A stretch of DNA of 24,222 nucleotides from JBHHZI01 sp046757965 (GTDB lineage: Bacteria; Acidobacteriota; Polarisedimenticolia; SMYD01). The first letter of the stretch is position 1, and every line of letters begins with the position of its first letter. A program made the position numbers and the translations under genes. This document shows, piece after piece, positions 15,744-23,562 of this stretch. The notes under the pieces were generated by a model, which saw only the letters and a list, made by a program, of their open reading frames with translations, was not told where the DNA came from and did no database searches. The DNA lies in NCBI GenBank assembly GCA_046757965.1, contig JBHHZI010000034.1, positions 1-24,222 of the forward strand. The letters run 5' to 3'.

Positions 15744-16864
15744 TGGCGCGACTCCCGCTGGCGATTGCCCCACAGGTGGACCGCATCGTTCCGTATGTCC
15801 CCGGCAAACCGATCGAGGAGGTCGAGCGCGACCTCGGGCTGACGGAGACCGTGAAGCTGGCCAGCAACGAGAACCCGCTCGGCCCCTCGCCGCTGGCGGT
15901 CGAGGCCATCCGGCAGAGCGCCCGGAGAGTTCACCGCTATCCAGATGGCGGCGCCTTCTATCTCAAGCAGCGCCTCGCCGAGGCCCTCGATGTCTCACCG
16001 GCATCTCTCATCGTCGGCAACGGCTCGACGGAGATCGTGGAGATGCTGGCCAAGACGTTCCTGCCGCCGGACGGTGAGTCACTGGTCTCGGACGGCGCGT
16101 TCATCATGTATCGCATCGCGACGATGGCGGCATCGGCGACCTGCCGGTCGGTCCCCATGACCCGGGGCCTTCGCCACGACCTTCCCGGTCTGGTGGCGGG
16201 GATCGGGCCGCAGACACGCCTCGTGTTCATCGCCAACCCGAACAACCCCACCGGCACCCGCGTCAGCCGTGCCGAGCTGAATGCCTACTTCGACGCCATC
16301 CCGCCCCACGTCCTGACTGTTGTCGACGAGGCCTACCGGGAGTACATCGACGAGCCCGATTATCCGGACGCCACGGACGCGCTGCGGGCCGGCCACCTGG
16401 TCATCGTTCTGAGGACCTTCTCCAAGATCCACGGGCTGGCCGGCATTCGCATGGGCTACGGGATCACCACCCCGGCGGTGGTCGAGGCCCTGGAAAAGGT
16501 CCGGTCGCCGTTCAACACCAGTGCCGTGGCGCAGGCCGCCGCTCTGGCGGCGCTGGATGACGCGGAGCACGCCCTGCGATCGCGGCAGGCGAACGGTGCC
16601 GAACGAGCCCGTCTGGAGGCTGCGTTGACCGCCCGGGGCATCACCTTCGTCCCGTCCAGCGCCAACTTCGTCCTGATGAAACCGGGCCCTTCCGGACGGG
16701 ATGCGTTCGAGGCTCTCCTGCGGCTCGGTGTCATCGTGAGGCCCATGAACGGCTACGGCTTTCCGGACCATCTCCGCGTCTCCGTCGGCACGGTGAAAGA
16801 GAATGATTGCTTTCTTGCGGCCCTGGACGCCATCCGGCGCCAGGAGGGGATCGCCACCGCTTGA
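15740..16864 (+). CDS. hisC: Histidinol-phosphate aminotransferase
   Basis: HisC transfers an amino group to imidazole-acetol phosphate in histidine synthesis and often also serves aromatic amino acids. The 374-residue sequence is a class I/II PLP aminotransferase of the HisC type: SNENPLGPSP (42-51), NPNNPTG (166-172), VDEAYREY (195-202), the PLP lysine K229 in TFSKIHGLAG, and R237 in IRMGYG. ATG 15740 overlaps the rluB TGA; a second ATG at 15743 is equally possible. No other his gene is in the window. Its place between rluB and rpsA resembles clusters in which aromatic amino acid genes precede cmk and rpsA, so a role with prephenate or arogenate cannot be excluded. Confidence 0.92.
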   Translation: MMARLPLAIAPQVDRIVPYVPGKPIEEVERDLGLTETVKLASNENPLGPSPLAVEAIRQSARRVHRYPDGGAFYLKQRLAEALDVSPASLIVGNGSTEIVEMLAKTFLPPDGESLVSDGAFIMYRIATMAASATCRSVPMTRGLRHDLPGLVAGIGPQTRLVFIANPNNPTGTRVSRAELNAYFDAIPPHVLTVVDEAYREYIDEPDYPDATDALRAGHLVIVLRTFSKIHGLAGIRMGYGITTPAVVEALEKVRSPFNTSAVAQAAALAALDDAEHALRSRQANGAERARLEAALTARGITFVPSSANFVLMKPGPSGRDAFEALLRLGVIVRPMNGYGFPDHLRVSVGTVKENDCFLAALDAIRRQEGIATA

Positions 16865-16889
16865 CACCCGGGGTGGCCACGTTTAAGAT
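16861..16889 (+). promoter_or_regulatory. Strong sigma70-type promoter for rpsA
   Basis: A perfect -35 TTGACA (16861-16866) overlaps the hisC stop codon. A 17-base spacer leads to TAAGAT (16884-16889, four of six). It fits a highly expressed ribosomal-protein gene and predicts a leader of about 100 bases. Confidence 0.7.
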
Positions 16890-16914
16890 GAAGTGTTTTC
16901 AAGTGGTTAGGAAT

Positions 16915-16952
16915 CCGGAGTCATATCCGGTCCGAACAAAATCCACGGACCG
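16915..16952 (+). promoter_or_regulatory. Foldable 5' leader of rpsA with two competing hairpins
   Basis: CGGTCCG (16928-16934) and CGGACCG (16946-16952) form a perfect 7-bp stem with an 11-base A-rich loop. A second pairing, CCGGA (16915-16919) with TCCGG (16926-16930), shares bases 16928-16930 with it, so the two cannot form together. The segment is 43 bases upstream of the start codon. Ribosomal protein S1 is known to repress its own mRNA in E. coli through a structured leader, so an analogous role is possible. Confidence 0.42.
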
Positions 16953-16995
16953 TCGGCGGAGGGGACTGCCGGCTGGCCCACGAGGAGGTTGGTGA

Positions 16996-18858
16996 ATGGA
17001 GCCCCAGAAGCAGCCTGGTCCCGAGGGGGACCGGAAGGACAGCGAGGCGCCGGCGGTGGCGTCATCGAACGAGCCTGACGCGAGGAATCTGCTCACGCCG
17101 GTCGATCTGCTCTCCGGCACCCCGGAGAAGCTGTCCAGCGAGGAGTACGGAAAGCTTCTCGACATGTATGACCACTCGTTCCGCGATCTCTCGGAGGGAC
17201 AGGTGGTCAAGGGCAAGGTGATCAAGCTCCTTCCCAACGAGGTCGTCGTCGATGTGGGTTACAAGTCGGAAGGCATCATCGATGTCGACGAGTTCACGGA
17301 CCGGGAAGGCAACGTGCAGGTCGCCGAGGGGGATGAGGTCGAGGTGCTCCTCGAGCGCACCGAGAACAAGGCGGGTTACCTCGTCCTGTCCCGGGAAAAG
17401 GCCGAGAAGATGAAGGTGTGGGAGCGCGTCGAGAAGGCCTTCCGTGACGGCGATGCCATCACCGGACGCGTGGTCGAGCGGATCAAGGGCGGACTCGCCG
17501 TGGACATCGGCATCCGTGCGTTCCTGCCCGGGTCGCTCGTGGACCTGCGCCCGGTCCGCAACCTGGACTCCTACCGGGGCCAGGAGATCCGGATGCGCGT
17601 CATCAAGGTGAACCGGCGGCGGGGCAACATCGTGCTGTCACGCAAGGCGATCCTTGATGAAGAGAACAAGGAAAAGAAGCAGAAGACGCTCGACACACTC
17701 GAGGAAGGGAAGATCGTCAAGGGTGTCGTGAAGAATCTCACCGAGTACGGCGCATTCGTCGATCTCGGCGGGCTCGACGGTCTTCTCCACATCACCGACA
17801 TGTCGTGGGGACGGATCAATCATCCGTCCGAGCTGTTCACCATCGGCGACGAGGTCGAGGTGGTGATTCTCAAGTTCGACACGGAACGGGAACGTGTCTC
17901 CCTGGGATACAAGCAGCGCACGCCGGACCCGTGGGCTGCGGTGGAAGACCGCTACGCCATCGGCTCCCGTGTCACCGGCAAGATCGTGAGTCTGACGGAC
18001 TACGGCGCCTTCGTGGAGCTGGAGGAAGGCGTGGAGGGCTTGATTCACGTGTCGGCCATGTCCTGGACCAAGCGGGTCAAGCACCCCTCCAAGATCGTGA
18101 CCGTCGGAGATTCCGTCGAGGCCATGGTTCTCGATCTCGACAAGGAGAACCGGCGTCTGTCGCTCGGTCTGAAGCAGACAGAGCCGAACCCCTGGGCCCT
18201 CATCGACGAGAAGTACGAGGTGGGATCCCGGATCACGGGGACGGTTCGCAACCTGACGAACTTCGGAGCCTTCATCGAGGTCGAGGACGGCGTCGACGGC
18301 CTTGTGCACATCTCGGATCTGTCCTGGTCCAAGCGGATCAAGCACCCGTCGGAGATCCTGAAGAAGGGCGACGAGGTGGAGGCCGTCATTCTCAAGATCG
18401 ACACGGACAACCAGCGTCTCTCCCTCGGCGTGAAGCAACTTCAGCCGAATGTCTGGGATGGCTTCTTCCAGTCCGCCAACGTCGGTGATGTGGTGCGCGG
18501 CCGGGTGGTCCGACTCACCGAGTTCGGAGCCTTCGTGGAGCTGGATGAGGGCATCGAGGGGCTGGTCCATGTCTCCGAGTTCTCCTCGTCTCGCGTCGAT
18601 AACCCGGAGACTTACTTCGACATCGGCGACGAGATCGATGTCAAGATCATCAAACTCGACCCCGTCGACAACAAGGTGGGGCTGTCGGTGAAAGCAGTGA
18701 TCGAGGGGGTCGAGACTCACGACCTCCACACCTACGCCCGTGACGGCGGCGGCGCGAGCCTCGCCGATGTGGTGGGTGCCGAACTGGGCCGGCGGAAAGG
18801 GGAAAGCCGCCGGCGGCGCAGGGATCGATTCGCGGGGGACGACGGAGATGACGAGTAG
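16996..18858 (+). CDS. rpsA: 30S ribosomal protein S1
   Basis: S1 binds mRNA on the 30S subunit and helps start translation. ATG 16996 has AGGAGG at 16983-16988. The 620-residue product has six S1 (OB-fold) domains at about 66-134, 151-217, 235-306, 320-393, 407-480 and 495-567. Domains 3-6 keep the repeated pattern YGAFV(D/E)L...G(L/I)(L/V)H(I/V)S, and domains 1-2 are divergent, as expected for those that dock on the ribosome. A 60-residue acidic N-terminal lead and a C-terminal tail of alternating basic (RRKGESRRRRRDR) and acidic (DDGDDE) residues are extra compared with the E. coli protein (557 residues). It is first in a run of four genes. Confidence 0.96.
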   Translation: MEPQKQPGPEGDRKDSEAPAVASSNEPDARNLLTPVDLLSGTPEKLSSEEYGKLLDMYDHSFRDLSEGQVVKGKVIKLLPNEVVVDVGYKSEGIIDVDEFTDREGNVQVAEGDEVEVLLERTENKAGYLVLSREKAEKMKVWERVEKAFRDGDAITGRVVERIKGGLAVDIGIRAFLPGSLVDLRPVRNLDSYRGQEIRMRVIKVNRRRGNIVLSRKAILDEENKEKKQKTLDTLEEGKIVKGVVKNLTEYGAFVDLGGLDGLLHITDMSWGRINHPSELFTIGDEVEVVILKFDTERERVSLGYKQRTPDPWAAVEDRYAIGSRVTGKIVSLTDYGAFVELEEGVEGLIHVSAMSWTKRVKHPSKIVTVGDSVEAMVLDLDKENRRLSLGLKQTEPNPWALIDEKYEVGSRITGTVRNLTNFGAFIEVEDGVDGLVHISDLSWSKRIKHPSEILKKGDEVEAVILKIDTDNQRLSLGVKQLQPNVWDGFFQSANVGDVVRGRVVRLTEFGAFVELDEGIEGLVHVSEFSSSRVDNPETYFDIGDEIDVKIIKLDPVDNKVGLSVKAVIEGVETHDLHTYARDGGGASLADVVGAELGRRKGESRRRRRDRFAGDDGDDE

Positions 18859-18918
18859 ACCCGTCGGTCGGAACGAGGACGCTGCGTTCGCGGCGCCCAG
18901 GCAGGAGGATACGAGGTC

Positions 18919-19266
18919 ATGACGCGCGCGGAGCTGGTCGAGCACGTCACGCGGGTCTCGGAGCTGTCCAAGAAGCACTCCGAGATCGTCGTCAATACCA
19001 TCTTCGATTCGATCATCCAGGCCCTGAAGAGCGATGAGAAGATCGAGTTGCGCGGATTCGGCAGCTTCCGCATCCGCAGGCGCCAGTCACGCGTGGGACG
19101 GAATCCCAAGACCGGCGCACGCGTCGAGGTTCCGGCCAAGAAGATCCCCTACTTCAAGCCCGGCAAGGAGTTGAAGGAACTCATCAACTCCACCGACGAC
19201 TCTCCACCGGCGCTCGCCTGGGAGGCCGCCGCGCCGCTGGGAGATCGTGATCCATCCGGCTACTGA
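18919..19266 (+). CDS. HU/IHF-family DNA-bending protein, IhfB-like
   Basis: This small nucleoid protein (115 residues) starts at ATG 18919 with AGGAGG at 18903-18908. Residues 1-92 are a complete HU/IHF fold: N-terminal helices (TRAELVEHVTRVSELSKK), the strand motif IELRGFGSFRIRRR, the arm RVGRNPKTGARVEVPAKKIPYFKPGKELKE with the conserved intercalating proline in RNPKTG. Position right after rpsA matches the rpsA-ihfB order of proteobacteria, which favours an IHF beta-like protein, but it may act as a homodimeric HU. About 23 extra residues at the C-terminus (TDDSPPALAWEAAAPL...) are not part of the usual fold. Confidence 0.93.
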   Translation: MTRAELVEHVTRVSELSKKHSEIVVNTIFDSIIQALKSDEKIELRGFGSFRIRRRQSRVGRNPKTGARVEVPAKKIPYFKPGKELKELINSTDDSPPALAWEAAAPLGDRDPSGY

Positions 19267-19290
19267 GTCTGCGGACCGGATGCGGATGAG

Positions 19291-19779
19291 ATGGATCGAA
19301 TCTTCACGCCGTGGCGCCTCCAGTACCTGAGGGCAATTCACGATGGGTCCGGATGCGTGTTCTGTACCGCCCTGGCCGCACCGGATGACGCCCGGGTCTA
19401 CATCCTGGACCGCGGGCCGGACGTGTTCGTGATTCTCAACATCTTTCCGTACAGTAACGGTCACGTCATGGTCGTTCCCCGGCGCCACGTGGCCCGTCTG
19501 ACCGATGCGTCGCCGGAGGCGAGGCGCAACATGATCGAGACGGCTGCGCGGTGCGAGACGATCCTGCAACGAGCCTACGAACCGGATGGCTTCAACGTGG
19601 GGTTGAATCTTGGACGGGCAGCCGGTGCGGGCATCGCCGAGCACCTGCACCTGCACGTCGTGCCCCGCTGGGACGGCGACACGAACTTCTCCACGGTCAT
19701 CGGCGATACTCGATTCATTCCCGAGACGCCGCAGCAAACCTATGACCGCCTGGCGCCGCTCTTCCGGACAGCGAACTGA
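19291..19779 (+). CDS. HIT-family nucleotide hydrolase/phosphorylase (Ap4A phosphorylase-like)
   Basis: Histidine-triad proteins cleave nucleoside phosphoramidates or dinucleoside polyphosphates. The 162-residue protein has the triad HLHLHVV (H118, H120, H122). It also has the family opening WRLQYLR, then CVFC (22-25), the strand pair FVILNIFPYSNGHVMVVPRRHV, and the NVGLNLGRAAGAGIAEH region. This longer form with an N-terminal CxxC resembles actinobacterial and acidobacterial Ap4A phosphorylases more than the small HinT type. The substrate cannot be told from the sequence. It lies 24 bases after the HU/IHF gene and 9 bases before miaB, so it is probably in the same operon. Confidence 0.88.
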   Translation: MDRIFTPWRLQYLRAIHDGSGCVFCTALAAPDDARVYILDRGPDVFVILNIFPYSNGHVMVVPRRHVARLTDASPEARRNMIETAARCETILQRAYEPDGFNVGLNLGRAAGAGIAEHLHLHVVPRWDGDTNFSTVIGDTRFIPETPQQTYDRLAPLFRTAN

Positions 19780-19788
19780 GGTCGTGCG

Positions 19789-21114
19789 ATGACCTCTTCA
19801 CGCGGCCGGTTCTTCATCAAGACCTGGGGCTGTGCCATGAACGTTCACGACGAGCAGAAGATGGCGTCCTGCCTGGAAGGCGATGGCTGGCAGCGTGCCA
19901 CCCGGGCGGCGGAGGCTGACCTCATCCTGCTCAACACCTGCTCCGTGCGCGAGAAGTCGGCGGAGAAGCTGTTCACCTTCCTGGGGCGGCTGAAGCGTTT
20001 CCAGGATCGATCTCCCGGGAAGCGTATCGGCGTCACGGGCTGTGTCGCCCAGCAGGAGGGGGAACATATCTTCAAGCGCGCGCCCCACGTGGATCTGGTC
20101 ATCGGTCCGCGACGCATCGGGCGCATCGCCGAGCTGGTGCGGGACAGCGGAGGTCCAGCTCGACAGGTCGATACCGCGCTCGACGACCTGACCGCCATCT
20201 ACTGGGACGGCGGACGGGCCACCCGCGGAGGCAGCAAGGCGTACGTGACGATCATGGAAGGGTGCAACATGGGATGCACGTTCTGCATCGTGCCCCAGAC
20301 TCGCGGCCGCGAGATTCACCGACCCTTCGCATCGATCGTTGCGGAGTGTCGGCGCCGGGTCGCGGAGGGCATCACCGAGATCGAATTTCTCGGCCAGACG
20401 GTGAATGCGTATCGCCACGGCGGGCGGGCATTCCACCACCTCCTGGACGAGGTGGCCCGGATATCCGGACTGCAGCGTCTCCGTTTCACCAGTTCTCACC
20501 CGGCATTCTTCACGCCTGACACGGCAACGGTCATGGCAGCGCACGAGACGATCTGCTCGCATCTCCATCTGCCGGTGCAGTCCGGCTCGGACCGGATGCT
20601 CAAGGCCATGCGTCGCGGGCACACGGTGGCCGACTACCGGCGTCGGCTCGACGATCTCAGGAACAAGATCCCGAACATCGCCCTGTCGACGGACATCATC
20701 GCCGGCTACCCAGGGGAGACCGATGCCGATTTCGCCCGGACTCTCGAGCTTGTCGAGGACGTCCGATACTCGCAGGTGTTCGCCTTCAAGTATTCACCTC
20801 GCCCGGCGACACCTGCGGTGGAGCTCGATGACGACATACCCGAGGCGGTCAAGGGGGAACGCCTCGCGCGCCTGTTCGCATTGCAGGATCGGATCTCCCT
20901 GAGCGACAACCGGAAGATGGTGGGGGAGGTGATGCCGGTGCTGTTCGACGGACTGTCGCGCCTCGACGACCAGGTGGCCGCGGGCCGCACCGAGTGTAAC
21001 CGCGTCGTCAACGCCCCCGGTCTCGCACCTGCCGACGTGGCCGGACAGGTCGTTCTGGTGCGCATCACCGCCGCCGGCACCCACTCCCTGGCCGGGGTCG
21101 CGGCGCGGGCATGA
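19789..21114 (+). CDS. miaB: tRNA-2-methylthio-N6-dimethylallyladenosine synthase
   Basis: MiaB is a radical SAM methylthiotransferase that adds a methylthio group to i6A37 of tRNAs that read UNN codons. The 441 residues are a normal length. The N-terminal UPF0004 domain carries the cysteines for one 4Fe-4S cluster: C15 in TWGCAMN, C51 in LLNTCSVREKS, C85 in VTGCVAQQ. The radical SAM core has C159, C163 and C166 in EGCNMGCTFCIVP. FLGQTVNAY, SSHPAFF, HLPVQSGSDRMLKAMRRGH and TDIIAGYPGE are MiaB hallmarks, and a TRAM domain follows from about 378. TWGCAMN and NTCSVRE favour MiaB over RimO or MtaB. The miaA partner gene is not in the window. Confidence 0.95.
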   Translation: MTSSRGRFFIKTWGCAMNVHDEQKMASCLEGDGWQRATRAAEADLILLNTCSVREKSAEKLFTFLGRLKRFQDRSPGKRIGVTGCVAQQEGEHIFKRAPHVDLVIGPRRIGRIAELVRDSGGPARQVDTALDDLTAIYWDGGRATRGGSKAYVTIMEGCNMGCTFCIVPQTRGREIHRPFASIVAECRRRVAEGITEIEFLGQTVNAYRHGGRAFHHLLDEVARISGLQRLRFTSSHPAFFTPDTATVMAAHETICSHLHLPVQSGSDRMLKAMRRGHTVADYRRRLDDLRNKIPNIALSTDIIAGYPGETDADFARTLELVEDVRYSQVFAFKYSPRPATPAVELDDDIPEAVKGERLARLFALQDRISLSDNRKMVGEVMPVLFDGLSRLDDQVAAGRTECNRVVNAPGLAPADVAGQVVLVRITAAGTHSLAGVAARA

Positions 21115-21122
21115 GAACCGCC

Positions 21123-21151
21123 TTGACTTGTTTCCCGTCCCATCCTATAAA
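21123..21151 (+). promoter_or_regulatory. Near-consensus sigma70 promoter for the bifunctional nuclease gene
   Basis: TTGACT (21123-21128, five of six), a 17-base spacer and TATAAA (21146-21151, five of six) form the best promoter in the window. It begins eight bases after the miaB stop. The predicted transcription start falls within the direct repeats at 21151-21176. Confidence 0.76.
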
Positions 21152-21176
21152 CTGGTCTCATTCGGACTGGTCTCAT
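21151..21176 (+). repeat. Tandem 11-bp direct repeat at the transcription start
   Basis: ACTGGTCTCAT occurs at 21151-21161 and again at 21166-21176, a 15-base period with a four-base gap. The first copy overlaps the last base of the -10 hexamer. The placement suits an operator or an initially transcribed control region. Confidence 0.6.
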
Positions 21177-21229
21177 ACGACGTCATCATCGCCAGGCCGT
21201 ACGGAACCGGCCGGCGCGAAAGGGTCACC

Positions 21230-21715
21230 ATGGAAGTCGAAATGAAAGTCAAGAGCCTGATGATGGACCCGGTGACCCAGATGCCCATCGTCATCCTGCG
21301 TGACTCGGCGGGGGAGGCGATTCTGCCCATCTGGGTGGGTCTGTTCGAGGCCAACGCGATCGCCCTCCAGCTCGAGAACATCACGACCCCCCGGCCCATG
21401 ACGCACGACCTGCTCCGCTCGATCCTGTCCACGGTCGCCGCCCAGGTCGAGCGCATCGTCATCACGGATCTGAAGGAAAACACCTTCTACGCCAGCCTCC
21501 ATCTCAGCCTGGACGGCGAGCCCGTCCAGGTCGACAGCCGTCCGTCAGACGCCATCGCCCTGGCGCTGCGCACGGATTCACCGATCTTCGCCAACGACAC
21601 GGTCATCGACAAGGCCAAGAGCAACGAGCTGCGGGATGATCCCGAGGAGTCGGAGCGGCTCCGGACCTGGCTCGAGAAGCTCGATCCCAACGAGCTGGGC
21701 CAGTACGAGAACTAG
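21230..21715 (+). CDS. Bifunctional nuclease (BFN, DUF151) family protein
   Basis: I start at ATG 21230, with GAAAGGG at about 21218-21224 in front; in-frame codons further upstream lie inside the promoter. The 161-residue product is a BFN/DUF151 domain: MKVKSLMMDPVTQMPIVILRD, a strand with ILPIWVGLFEANAIALQLE, the TPRPMTHDLLRSIL segment, and the signature VQVDSRPSDAIALALRTDSPIF. Plant members are reported to have DNase and RNase activity; bacterial members are widespread and poorly studied, so nuclease activity here is only inferred. An acidic C-terminal helix (EESERLRTWLEKLDP) follows. It has its own strong promoter and is followed by a 238-base gap before parA. Confidence 0.93.
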   Translation: MEVEMKVKSLMMDPVTQMPIVILRDSAGEAILPIWVGLFEANAIALQLENITTPRPMTHDLLRSILSTVAAQVERIVITDLKENTFYASLHLSLDGEPVQVDSRPSDAIALALRTDSPIFANDTVIDKAKSNELRDDPEESERLRTWLEKLDPNELGQYEN

Positions 21716-21953
21716 TGGCCGACCGTCAGGATCCGACCTCTGCCTGAACCGGCACCCCGGTCGACTCGGTCCCTGGGTGCAACGCTTGAACGATATTTCA
21801 CAAGCAACCTCTGCCTGCGCGTCTCCTTGACACCGTTTTCCCGCCGCCACTAACATACGCGCCGGCCGCCCAGGCGGAGGAAAGCCCACCGCGCTCCCGG
21901 CCTTCCATCTGTCCGCTGCCGTCCCTCCGCAGCCCACCGGGTCCGCAACCCGC
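21716..21953. other. Intergenic region upstream of parA
   Basis: This is a 238-base gap. ACCTCTGCCTG occurs twice (21736-21746 and 21807-21817). A perfect 5-bp hairpin ACCGG-CACC-CCGGT lies at 21748-21761, without a following T tract. The parA promoter is at 21827-21856. No parS-like TGTTNCACGTGAAACA palindrome is visible and no gene is apparent. Confidence 0.4.
21827..21856 (+). promoter_or_regulatory. Sigma70-type promoter for parA-parB
   Basis: A perfect -35 TTGACA (21827-21832), an 18-base spacer and TAACAT (21851-21856, four of six) precede parA by about 97 bases. The leader contains a small GC-rich inverted repeat at 21866-21877 and no clear ribosome site before the parA ATG. Confidence 0.55.
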
Positions 21954-22709
21954 ATGATCCTGACCATCGCCAACCAGAAGGGTGGGGTTGGAAAGACCAC
22001 CACGGCGATCAACCTCGCCGCGGCGTTTGCGCAGCGCGGACTCAAGACCCTGCTCGTCGACCTCGATCCCCAGGCAAACTGCACGCTGTCGTACATCGAC
22101 ATGGACAAGGTCGAGGCCTCCATGTACGACGTCATGGTGGACTCCGCGGCACCGCTGGCCTCCATCATCACCAACTCCTCGATCCTCTGCCTCGACGTGG
22201 CTCCGGCGCGCATCTCCCTCGCCAAGTTCGAGAGTCGCATGGTGTCGGAATTCGATGCCCACTTCCGTCTCAAGGACCGCCTCGACACCATCGCCGCCGA
22301 CTACGAGCACATCGTCATCGACACGCCGCCCACACTGGGCCTCCTCACGGTCAATGCCATGGTCGCGTCGACCCACGTCGTGATCCCGATCCAGTCCTCT
22401 TACTACGCCCTGGAGGGGACCGACGACCTTGTCGAGACCATCGACAAGATCCGGCAGCGGCCCAACCCAGAACTCCAGCTCCTCGGCGTGGTCATCACGC
22501 TCCACGACCGCCGCACCGTCCTGGGACGCGACATCAAGAACCGGATTCACGAGGTCTTCAAGGACAAGGTGTTCGACACCGTGATCTCCAAGAACGTCCG
22601 GCTCGAGGAGAGTCCCGCCTACAAGCAGTCGATCTTCACCTTCGCGCCCAACTCCACCGGCGCGATGGAGTACTACAAGCTCTCGGAGGAGGTCATCAAC
22701 CGTGGATAA
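21954..22709 (+). CDS. parA: Chromosome-partitioning ATPase ParA (Soj)
   Basis: ParA is a deviant Walker-type ATPase that binds nonspecific DNA as an ATP dimer and moves ParB-bound origins. The 251-residue product begins with ANQKGGVGKTTTAINLA (signature lysine K9 and P-loop lysine K14). It continues with VDLDPQANCTLS, the switch HIVIDTPPTLGLLT and the IPIQSSYYALEGTDDL segment. It is a short Soj type without an N-terminal DNA-binding domain. ATG 21954 has no obvious ribosome site, although the protein aligns from its first residue. Its stop overlaps parB by eight bases, so the two are coupled. Confidence 0.95.
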   Translation: MILTIANQKGGVGKTTTAINLAAAFAQRGLKTLLVDLDPQANCTLSYIDMDKVEASMYDVMVDSAAPLASIITNSSILCLDVAPARISLAKFESRMVSEFDAHFRLKDRLDTIAADYEHIVIDTPPTLGLLTVNAMVASTHVVIPIQSSYYALEGTDDLVETIDKIRQRPNPELQLLGVVITLHDRRTVLGRDIKNRIHEVFKDKVFDTVISKNVRLEESPAYKQSIFTFAPNSTGAMEYYKLSEEVINRG

Positions 22710-23562
22710 GATGCGAGGCTTGCCCGCCACGAAGAAGATGCGCCATGACTCTCACTTCGTCGACCGTCTGACCGCCCGTCCGTCGGGCAAGATCGGCATC
22801 CAGTTGCCGATCGATCGCATCGACCCCAACCCCGACCAGCCCCGGCGCCACATGCAGGGCATCCGGCAGCTCGTGGCATCGATCCAGGAACAGGGAGTGC
22901 TCGAGCCGCTCCTCGTCCGCAGCAGGGGAGACCGCTTCCAGATCATCGCCGGCGAACGCCGTTTTCGCGCGGCCCAGGAGGCCGGCCTGCGGACCGTCCC
23001 CTGCGTGGAACTCGACGTCGACGACAGGGGATGCCTCGAGATCTCCCTGGTGGAGAATCTCCAGCGCCGCGACCTGACTCCGTTCGAGGAAGCCGACGCC
23101 CTGGCACAGCTGAAGGAGGACTTCGGCTACACCCAGGAGCAGATCGCCCGCAAGATCGGCCGTTCCCGCAACGCCGTCTCCGAGATGCTCACGCTCTCGA
23201 CCGTTCCCCAGGCCATCCGCGACCGCTGTGAGAAGGCCGGTCTACGCGCCCGTTCCGCTCTGGTCCAGATCGCCCGTCTCCCGGACGCCGACCAGATGGC
23301 CGAGGTCATCGACACCGCGGCCCGCGAGGACCTCAGCCGGGATGAGCTCCGGCAGATGCTCCGGGAAGACGACCGCGTCCCGGACCCGTCTCACGGCAAC
23401 CCGTCGGTCAAGAGCCGCGACTCCGGTTACCTGTTCCGCTACCGCGACCCGGAGCGCAAGATACGGTTCCAGCTCCGCTTCGCAGACCGGGACCGGGTGG
23501 AGACCGACGAGCTCATCGCCACCCTGAAGAAGATCATCGCCGACCTGCGCAAGAACCGCTGA
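22702..23562 (+). CDS. parB: Chromosome-partitioning CTPase/DNA clamp ParB (Spo0J)
   Basis: ParB loads at parS, uses CTP to slide along DNA, and recruits ParA and condensin. GTG 22702 follows AGGAGG at 22686-22691; ATG 22711 is a possible alternative but too far from it. Of 286 residues, about 30-120 form the CTP-binding domain, with DPNPDQPRR and the phosphate motif GERRFRAA (84-91). ENLQRRDLTPFEEA (118-131) follows, then a helix-turn-helix (about 142-165: TQEQIARKIGRSRNAVSEML) for parS recognition. The C-terminus (about 235-286, RYRDPERKIRFQLRFADRD...) differs from the short leucine-rich dimer domain of Spo0J. I could not find a parS site in the window. Confidence 0.94.
   Translation: MDKMRGLPATKKMRHDSHFVDRLTARPSGKIGIQLPIDRIDPNPDQPRRHMQGIRQLVASIQEQGVLEPLLVRSRGDRFQIIAGERRFRAAQEAGLRTVPCVELDVDDRGCLEISLVENLQRRDLTPFEEADALAQLKEDFGYTQEQIARKIGRSRNAVSEMLTLSTVPQAIRDRCEKAGLRARSALVQIARLPDADQMAEVIDTAAREDLSRDELRQMLREDDRVPDPSHGNPSVKSRDSGYLFRYRDPERKIRFQLRFADRDRVETDELIATLKKIIADLRKNR

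Noticed and set aside
21877..21898. GAGGAAAG...CTCC resembling a conserved RNase P RNA segment
   Set aside because: Only a few bases match and parA begins about 55 bases later, leaving no room for the rest of the RNA.
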